Assembly (NCBI GenBank): GCA_006176705.1
Contig: QRFJ01000494.1
Location: 1-64,000, forward strand
From: Cocos nucifera
Taxonomy: Eukaryota; Streptophyta; Magnoliopsida; Arecales; Arecaceae
DNA length: 64,000 nucleotides
Direction of reading: 5' to 3'
Of the stretch, positions 55,771 through 64,000 are shown piece after piece. Position 1 is the stretch's first letter. Every line of letters begins with the position of its first letter. The notes beneath the pieces were generated by a model. It made no database searches. It saw nothing but the letters and a program-made list of their open reading frames with translations, and was not told where the DNA came from. The position numbers and the translations under genes were made by a program.

Positions 55771-58312
55771 TATGCATGCTTTGATTAGATCAAAAAAATT
55801 CTACACTAGGATCTAGACATGCTTATATGTAATAGAAAAACTGAATGCATAAGATTAGTAAATCATATCTACTAATCTACTTATGTTCAGAACATGATAC
55901 CTGAGTGCAGGTAGTCAAACTCCATAATCTAAAAAAATTGGGAAGAGGATCCTTGCATCATGATGTAGCCACACGATCGTTCGATCTCTACAGATAGTTC
56001 ATATAGAGCTCCTAGTTTCGACCAGCTCCACTAGAGTGCTAGCTCCTCGCTGGAGCCTTCGATGGCTGATCTTGGTCAATTCGATCAACCATCTTCTTCC
56101 AATCTCCTAGATACTCTAGAAGACTAGATAATGAAGAATGGAGGGTGATGAGGTGGTGTGGTAAATTATGTGGTGATTGGGCACTCATAGTAATCAATCT
56201 CTCCACCCGAACCCTGGGTCCAAATCCTAGGGCTTTGCACACCTCAAAATCCTGATACCCAAAAATGCTCTCATGCCCTCTCTCTTTGGAATTTTTCTAT
56301 GAAACAAAATTTTGTAGAAAGAGAGACTCTCCTCTACCGTACATCCACTCTCAAACTCCCTTTTAAATAGGCAACCAAAGAGAGAAAAATAAACAAAGGT
56401 GGCATTTGAGGAAATGTTGGCATAGGAAACCCTTTCTCTCTCTCTTTGGACTTTTCCATGCTCAGGACAAGTGCCCCCTCTCAGGTTTCTTCACCCTAGA
56501 AGACTCTCCTCACTCTCTCATGCATACACAAAAAAATCTCATTTAAAATGGGCAACAAAACCATGGGAAAAATGTGTGGGAGTTAGGATAAGGAGAGAGG
56601 TTAGAAGGTTTCAACCAATCCTACTTGAATTCAAAATTTAAGTGAATTGCTTATCTCCTTCCAACACCCTTACTAGGTCTTTGACATGAATAAGGACTCT
56701 CCTTCTACATGGACATGCCAAAAAGAATTAGAATAATTGGCGACAAAACCATAGGTGGTGTGAGGAATGGACAAGATAGGGATTGGTTGTAACCTCTAAC
56801 AACATAAGTTGAATTCAAAATTCAACTTAATTTGAACCAATCCAACTCTTGGACCTGGTCAAAGAAAGAAATGAGAGGGCACACAAAGCTCTTTTGGACA
56901 TGGGAAATCAATGTGCATGGAGAAAAAGCTTGGGTCAAATGGTCAAGGTATAGGGAGAAGGGAGTTTAAAAATTCGAAATTGAAGTTATCTTAATCATGT
57001 TTTGTTCAAACCCATTTGTCCAAACCCAATTGGACTAAGACAAACTCAATCAAATTAGGCTTAGTCCAACTCAATTAAAATCTAATCAAATTAGAAATTA
57101 CTAAAGTCCAAATCCTGATCAAATCTCTTATAGTGATTAGGTCATCTCATAACCCAATCAAGTCAAATCCAACAAAATCCAATTTAGATAGATTTGATCG
57201 AATCCTCATCACTCAATCAAATTGAGTGGATTAGCAATCTAATTACTAATTAATCCTCCAATATTAGAGTTTTAGTCCACTGAGACTTGAGAAGGTAGAG
57301 TCCCAGTCATTGGGAATCTCGGTCAAAGTATCCCAGTCTAGTGAAACTCTTGACCATAGAGTCTCAGTCTGTTAAAACTCTTAATCAGCCATCAGATCAG
57401 ATTGAAACTCCTAATGTATATGACTCCATAGGTTCGAACCCTAAGAAGGTAGCATAGGAATAAATTCTTACACCAATCGATGTGTCCATTTAGCAATGGT
57501 ACTCGACGTTCGGATAGGTTGAATAGTTGTAATGCAACATCGATGAACCTATGGCATATGATTATCATATAATTGATCCTCTTGACCTCAGTGTTCAAAG
57601 GACAACCTAGGATTTAACTATCAATCCTAAACACCATCCACATTATATTTCAAATTTTAATATCCATCATATGGACTGCCTCGATCGAGATTTTGCTAAA
57701 TTAAAATATAGTGATGCATTTGCTCCAACACTTGGAGGGGTCCATCTCAACTTGACTTATGCACCGACTAAATAAGTACTTGACTTCACCCAATAACCTT
57801 CCATCACTGAATTAGAAATTTAGGTAGCCCGGTACCAAAGTGCAGTGAGTTGCTTGCAAGTCACCATGGTGATCTTAGATCTAAGGGACACTTATACCCA
57901 TGTCCTTGGTGAGCAACTTTTGACAGTAGAGCTCTCGATAGTTGGGTCACGTTTAATAAAATGTATCCTTATAGTTCACCTACATGCCATACCAGTATCT
58001 CCATACTTATTGGTTAAGAGGACAATCAATCCATATGGCACGCAACGACCTACACTCAATAAATATTATCATCCTTGGTAATAATATATCATTTGATCGG
58101 GAACAAGTTTAAGAACTAAATGACAAATCCTCTTTTGTCAAGTCTAAATAGTCTTAATGACTTCATCATAGAGGAGTTTATTATAGAAAGATGCACAAAC
58201 ATGATGAAAAAGCTAGAATAATAATTTTATTCATTAATAATTTAAGTATATTTTATAATTAGCTCAACTATCTATAATCTAGATGATTGGCTTTAGGATA
58301 CAATATCCAACA
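55770..58312 (-). repeat. 3' LTR of C4 (about 2.5 kb)
   Basis: The upper edge is firm (CAATATCCAACA, then RNase H sequence); the lower edge is estimated. It contains a short array at 57285-57395 of imperfect units like AGTCCCAGTCATTGGGA and CTCTTGACCATAGAGTC, and a TATTTAAAAGGGAG TATA-like box on the minus strand near 56365. It has no gene; frames on both strands are unremarkable. Confidence 0.72.
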
Positions 58313-59880
58313 ACTTTTACTTAGACTAAAGCCATTCATAGTAGTATCGTATACCCATCTTTCATTTATGATTGTTGAACTCTTTGATTCCAAGGGCCTT
58401 AGTTAATGGATCGGCCATGTTCTCCTTTTTGTTGATCTTCTAAAGCTCGACATCATCTCATTCTATAATATCTCGTATATGGTGGTAGCGACATAGAATG
58501 TACTTGGTGTGTTGATGTGCCTTCGGCTCCTTCACTTGAGCTATGGCTCCAATGCTATCATAGTAAAGCAAAATTGAATCATCCAAGGAGGGTGCCACTC
58601 CCAACTCACTGATGAACTTCCGCAGCTACATAGCTTCTTTCATAGTATCGGATACTACAACATACTCCACCTTGCATATAGAATCAGTTATAGTATGCTG
58701 CTTGAAACTCTTTTAGTAGATCGCTCCAACGTTCGGAATAAACACATAATCTGATACACTCTTACTGTCATCATGATTTGACTGAAAACTTGAATCAGTA
58801 TATCCCGTAAGTTGCAAGTCAGCCTCTACATAAATGAGCCACTGGTCCTTAGTACTTCTCGAATACTTCAGGATTATTTTTACAATCTTTTAGTGATTCT
58901 TATTCAGATCAGACTAGTGCCTACTCACTATTCCTAATGAGTATACCACATCCAATCTCATACACACCATGGCGTACATAATAGAACCCACTATCAAAGT
59001 ATATGGTATTCTACTCATATGCTCTCTTTCTTAAGGAGTTGTCGAATAATTACTCTTTGAGAGAGTAATTTCATGGCCTATCAGGAGATAGCTTTTCTTG
59101 AAATTTGCCATACTGAACTGCTTTAGCACGGTATCGATGTACATGGACTAGGATAATCTAAGCAACCTTTTAGATCTATCTCTATAGATCTTCATCCGTA
59201 GGATATAGGAAGCTTCTCCCAAGTCCTTCATAGAGAATTGAGATGACAGCCAAATCTTTATTTTCTATAATATAAGTATGCCATTCTCGATTAAGAGAAT
59301 ATCATCCACATATAATATAAAAAATATGGCTATAGAACTATTAGTCCATTTGTACATGCAAGGTTCCTCTACACTCTTATTGAAGCCATACATTCTAATC
59401 ACCTTATCAAACTGTATATACCAACTTCGAGATGCCTGCTTCAATCCATAGATGAATCTCTGAAGCTTGCACACCTTGGACTCATCTATAGATGTGAACC
59501 TCTCAGGATATGTCATATATACCTCTTCATTCAGCTCTCCATTTAAGCAAGTTTTCTTCACATCCATTTGCTAGATCTCATAGTCCAGATATGCTACTAT
59601 TGCAAGTATAATCCAAATGGACTTGAGCATTGCCATCAGAAAAATTATCTCATCATAGTCAATGCCATAATGCTGACGATATCTCTTGATAATCAGATGG
59701 GCTTTATAGGTCTCCACCTTCTCATCTGCATTCTTTTTTCTTTTAAAATTTTACTTACACCCTATGGATTTTATCCCTTTAGATGCATCAACTAGTGTCA
59801 ATATACTGTTGACTTTCATACACTCCATTTTGGACTTCATGGCTTCCAGCTACTTATCAGAGTCGGACCTCTACATGGCA
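58313..59880 (-). pseudogene. pol: Copia reverse transcriptase and RNase H of C4
   Basis: The open stretch 59567-59265 carries MDVKKTCLNGELNEEVYMTY, LQRFIYGLKQASRSWYIQFD and the intact catalytic YVDDILLI (YVDD at 59301-59312). Downstream come RT end sequence and RNase H, ending with a KAHQHTKYILCRYHHIREII segment and MADPLTKAL near 58420. Several stops interrupt. Of the copia RT copies here, only this one shows the canonical YVDD box. Confidence 0.85.
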
Positions 59881-60347
59881 TCCATGTAGGTGATCGGGTC
59901 CTTATCATTCTCATCAATTTTAATAGGATCACCATTTTGGACCAAGAAACCATAGTATCTGTCTAGTTGATGTAGTACTCTACCACATAGTGGTGCCGCT
60001 TCAATGGCTCTAGGTTTGATCTTATCAAATCTAATTTTGTAGATTCACTAAAATGTGTCGATTCTTCTACCTATCGAACTTTACTAAGTTCAATATTAGA
60101 TGCAGCAGTTTCTTCCCTAAAGAACTTCTTTTCCAAAAAGATAGCTCTATTGTTGATGAATACTTTTTACTCTTTAGCAAGGTAGAAGTAATAACCCCTA
60201 GTTTTCTTGGGGTACCCTATGAATGAGCATTTATTGGACCTAGATCCAAGCTTTTCTATCTGCAAATTTTTAACACAAGTTGGACATCCCCAAATCCTAA
60301 GATGAGAGAGTGTCGGCCTACGTTCAGTCCGTATCTCATATGGACTA
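59881..60347 (-). pseudogene. pol: Integrase C-terminal part and RT linker of C4
   Basis: It corresponds to 13700-14230 of C2: a minus-strand segment for PYEIRTERRPTLSHLRIWGC-like sequence (about 60340-60290), then the ECSFIGYPKKTRG-like part and FLEKKFF (about 60120). It is interrupted by the G4 insertion at 60348. The bases GACTA (60343-60347) are the candidate duplication. Confidence 0.72.
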
Positions 60348-61984
60348 TGATAAGATCACAATATTGTTATTAAGACATCGTGTTTATCAATTTAATTCTA
60401 ACTTCTTAAAATAATTAAAAATAGATATAAGGTAGAGAGTTGGATCGAATCCATAGAGAAGGCAGTATTTTAATTTTAAAATCTTTGATTTTTATAAAAA
60501 AAAAATTTGAAAAAAAAATTAAAATTAAAAATTAAAATTATAAATAAAAAATAAAAATTAAATGATACAAAAAATTAAACTTGGTACTAAGATTTACTAG
60601 TTAGATCTTAGCATCTACTTGCAATAAAATTAAAGAGCAATAATTAAATTTATAATAAATACAAAGTGCATGAAATTTAAAGAGTAGAAAAATAAATTTT
60701 GTATTAAATAAAACTTAATTTAGAATTTAAATATAAAAAATTAAAAAGAAAAAAAAATTAAAATTAAAATTGGTTGATCTTTGTCCTTGGATCAGCATTG
60801 GCATTGAGATGGTGTTGAAGACAGCTCTTCCTCTTTGCATTGTCTATCCCAAAGCATCCACGAACCCAAGCATGCCTCTAACCTATACCATCAGCTTCCC
60901 ATGATCGAAGATAATTTGATTTGGAGGTCTGGGGTCTTATTTATAAGTGTTGGAGGGTTGGATCCTTTATTTCTAGGCAATATGGTACTTTGGAAGAGTT
61001 TTAATCAAAAAATATAAAGAAATCCTGATGAAAATTAGATTAAAATAGCCCCAAGATCAAATTTTGTGCAATTCCATGAGTTCTAGCCATTAGATCCCAC
61101 ATGGCTCCAAAATCATCAAAAATCAAGTTTTAAAAGTCTAGATCATGTCAGATTAAATTTTGGCCATTGGATTGCTTTGATCAGAAGGTTTTTGACCATT
61201 GGATGGATGCCTGGTATTTTAATCACTGTCGGGAGCTTTCTCCACTGTCAGATCATCACTTGGAACGTGCACGGCCATCCAATCGAGTGAAATAAAAAGC
61301 TGGGAACCAAATCAAATTGAAAAAAAAGATGATAGCCATTGGATATGATTTTGGAAGAAATCTGATCATTGAATCATCGCCTAGAGTGTCCAGAGCCATC
61401 AGATCGAAGTAGTGGAGAGCTAAAAAATCAAATTAGAATAAAAAAACATCACAACCATCGGATCTGGATCATAAACCGCTAGGACCGCACGATCATGCCA
61501 TTACTATGGTTGTGGACCGTCTGGACCAAGTATACCGCAAACCATAACCAATCACCACATGCCTTGACTTGTGAAATTATAAAACTTCTTTAACGATCTT
61601 GGTCCACCACGTGGCATCCTTTGATTAGGCGCCTTTCGCTGAGCTAGCGGTCCACACCTAGTTTATGGACCGATGAGTCGGCTTCTATGGCTGAGTCGAC
61701 TTGGATGGTGGATCGATTGAGCCAAATGCGGTGGCTTAGCTAGGTGTGCCGGCTTGGCTGGAGGAGCTAGTTGAGCTGAATCAAATTTTTTTCTTTAAAA
61801 TTTATACTGGATCCATTTTAACTCTGATTTGCTCCATACTTATTTTGTTGTGATAAAAAAAATGGGCTCTTTCTATTGATTAATATATTTTCTAAACATA
61901 ATGAATAAAAATATTTAATTTTTAAAATAAAAATAAATAAATTAATTAATAAATACTTTTATTTATGAATTAATTATACTTATA
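60348..61984 (-). repeat. 3' LTR of G4 (about 1637 bp)
   Basis: The plus strand starts TGATAAGATCACAATATTG and ends near TATACTTATA, a decayed TATCA. Minus-strand TATA-like box CTTATAAATAAGACCCC is near 60940. Family composition words (GGCTTGGCTGG, CCATTGGAT) are present. Confidence 0.85.
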
Positions 61985-63210
61985 CACCTCCTTACTTAAG
62001 CTTTGCTCATTCTTGAGTAAAGAAAGAGTTTAGTTTTAAATACTTTTTAACTTTAGAGTTTTGAATTTTATCAAGCAATTTTCAAAATAGCCATTGATAT
62101 TCAGTAGAGCGTAAGTGAGGTATGTCATTGGAGTATTAATACTTACCAATATGAAAATTAAGTAAAGAATATGAAATTTTTCAAAACTTTTTCTAAATTA
62201 TCCATACCTTTATCTCTGAATTATCTAAACTTTCATATGGGCAAGTGTATTGCTACTTTCATCCTTCATTTATTAAAAATTTTTTATTCATATTGCCTAC
62301 TTTTTGACATGAATATCATTGCTTACTTAGGCAAAGAGATCCGGTTACTTGGTGAAAAACCAATGTATTTTTTTTTTAACATTATACTACTATTAAGTGC
62401 CTTAACCCCTTAAGCTTTCTATTTGATCCATGTGGTGAGTCTTGGGCCAATGACTTCTAAACCAATTGACTTTAGGGCATTAGATATAAAATGCCCCTCA
62501 AGCTTACTAGCTAGGCTATGAGTTAAGATTAGCTTTACAATGAGCTTCTTTATCCTTCCCATCTTTTGGCGTGAAACTCAATGCTTGCTTAGGTAAAGAG
62601 GCCCGATTACTCAGTGAGAAGTACTTAAAAATTATTTTATTTTATAATAATTATATATATATGAAGAAACGTATAGTTATCTTATATAAGTCCATAAAAA
62701 GTAGACTTTTCTTTGATGCCAGTAGAAAAAATCAGAAGTGCTCAAAGAAAAATTATTTATATTCTAAACTTAACTCTTTATTAGGTTCTCTTAATACTTT
62801 ATCCCTCAATAATTCATAAATTTTCTTATCTATGTATTAATTTTTTTTAAAAAATACTTAGTTCAACTCGATTCTTAAGCATAATCGGATGTCTAAATGT
62901 TAAATACTAGCTTCTTCTTGAGAACTTTTTAAAAAATTTAAAAATTTTATTATTCTTTCTCCCAACTTGATATTGTCCTCAATAGAGAAAAAAAAATAAA
63001 GGATGTAATAAAGAAAAGAATACACCTGACTAAATGTGTTTATAGTCCAGCATGGTTTTTTTGAAAATTTGGGCTCTTCCTCCAACTTATTCAAAATGAT
63101 CTAAAAAAAATAAACTAAAAAGATAAATTAGATGTAAAAAAACTAAATATTGGGTTACCTTCCAATAAGGGCTAAGTTTATCATCTTTAGCCTAACACAA
63201 GATAGTTTAT
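61985..63210 (-). other. G4 polypurine tract and 3' non-coding cassette
   Basis: The terminal tract (minus AAGTAAGGAGGTG, 61985-61997), the motif pair (about 62630-62570 and 62365-62325) and an internal polypurine copy (62955-62985, minus CAAGTTGGGAGAAAG) follow the order of G1-G3. Short frames at 62171-62413, 62571-62819 and 62900-63094 are shadows or chance. Confidence 0.65.
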
Positions 63211-64000
63211 TTATCCTACATCAAATACTAGATTGACAAATTTCAATGATTTTGAATTACCAATCTCAGGAAGATTGTTTGTTATCCCTTTATTAATATA
63301 TTCATTTTTAATTTTGAAAAGATAGGATGCGACCCCATTCTTAGATCCTTGTTTGTCAAGAATTTCTCCTATTTGATCTTCTAGAATGCTCATGATTTAA
63401 TTTTTTAGATTAGGAGATAAATTTGATTCAATGGATACTGGAAGGGTGACTAAAAGCAGCTTTAAGTATGAAAGTAAATTAATATGTTCTTGTTTAAATA
63501 ACTCCATTGACACTTCATTATATACCTCTTGATTTTTATAAGAAGAACCAGCTTCTAGGGTTGAAAGGAACAGGATTTTAGGTTTATACGTTTCGGATGA
63601 ATCATTTGTTCTCTTCTTTCCTTTGTCTATCTCATTTAAATTGGAACCAGCATTAGTATTGATCTTAGGCTTAGGTTCTTCTACGTGGTTAGTACTGACC
63701 TCTTCTTCTAAATTTATATTTTGGCTAGTATCAGTACTAGCCTCTCTCACCTAATCATGGTGTAGGTTCTTAAGAATCCTATAACTTTTAAGTTCAAAAA
63801 TTACTTTAGCATTCTCTAATTGGAGATTCTTAAGTGAAAAATTAGATTGATGATTTGGTCCAGGTGGTTGATAGACATTAGATGGGTTATTTTTAAAAAT
63901 CAATTGGCTCGATAGTTGATCTAGTTCTCTCCTCATGTTAGACTCAGCTAATTATCCTATTTGAGCTTTTAGCTTGGCGATAGATTACTGTTGAGTTAAA
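63211..64000 (-). pseudogene. gag: Gag C-terminal half of G4 with element-specific module
   Basis: Nearly continuous minus-strand coding: 63936-63751 (NPSNVYQPPGPNHQSNFSLK), 63750-63397 (VREASTDTSQNINLEEEVST; SMELFKQEHINL) and 63393-63211 (MSILEDQIGEILDKQGSKNG to LVFDVG). Only a few stops separate them. The last part is the same module as in G1 and G3. It is followed by non-coding cassette sequence and not by protease. Confidence 0.82.

Larger units (their letters stand above)
55770..60347 (-). mobile_element. C4: Ty1/copia retrotransposon (Angela-like), 3' half
   Basis: The minus-strand element shows its 3' LTR (58312 to about 55770), RNase H, RT and the end of integrase, then is cut by G4 at 60348. 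LTR start TGTTGGATATTGTATCC and internal segments match the C2 LTR, so C2 and C4 form one subfamily. Its position at the broken end of the C3 LTR suggests insertion into C3, but the junction is not precise. Confidence 0.78.
60348..64000 (-). mobile_element. G4: Athila-like gag-only Ty3/gypsy retrotransposon, 3' half
   Basis: On the minus strand this contains the 3' LTR (61984-60348), the polypurine tract and cassette, the C-terminal module and the C-terminal half of gag; it continues past the window. The layout equals G1 and G3. Gag is the best preserved of the three gag-only copies here. Confidence 0.87.

Noticed and set aside
1..64000. Host protein-coding genes, tRNA or rRNA genes
   Set aside because: I found none. 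All recognisable protein motifs belong to transposable elements, and the rest is LTR, leader or repeat sequence.

Overview
This window is plant nuclear heterochromatin: a stack of nested transposable elements with no host gene, tRNA, rRNA or bacterial-type feature that I can support. The element set (Angela-like Ty1/copia with >2 kb LTRs and a Met-tRNA-type primer site, Athila-like and Tat-like Ty3/gypsy, one CACTA DNA transposon), the A+T-rich composition and the plant-type intron borders point to a monocot, perhaps a palm. That species guess is weak.

Layout. The outermost readable element is a plus-strand copia (C3). Its pol survives in three blocks (33453-35070, 46079-46556, 54272-54904), followed by the start of its 3' LTR (54905 to about 55770). 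Two minus-strand Athila-like elements sit inside its reverse transcriptase: G2 (35071-46073, duplication CTTAA) and G3 (46557-54266, duplication TGTAC). On the left C3 abuts a minus-strand copia, C2 (13671-33452). The 5' LTR of C2 is split by a CACTA transposon (19722-33010, duplication TTA), and that transposon is split within a transposase exon by a plus-strand Athila-like element, G1 (21380-29312). The coding part of C2 is cut by a Tat-like gypsy, G0 (4742-13670), and the 3' LTR of G0 is cut by another minus-strand copia, C1 (1-4741). On the right a minus-strand copia, C4 (about 55770-60347), follows C3 and is cut by the Athila-like G4 (60348 to the window end).

How they relate. G1, G3 and G4 are one non-autonomous type: gag only, no pol, with a shared short C-terminal module where pol would begin. 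G2 is a related element with protease, RT, RNase H and integrase, although it is itself decayed (the RT motif reads FMVD instead of FMDD). All four share TGATA/TATCA-type LTR ends, an Asp-tRNA-type primer site where visible, and a doubled polypurine signal bracketing a conserved non-coding cassette. G0 lacks protease and RT, carries antisense coiled-coil reading frames and holds a 115-bp satellite array. The CACTA lacks a recognisable DDE transposase gene and keeps a fragmented second gene, subterminal hairpin repeats and a long inverted repeat. Every coding region is broken, so all are annotated as pseudogenes.
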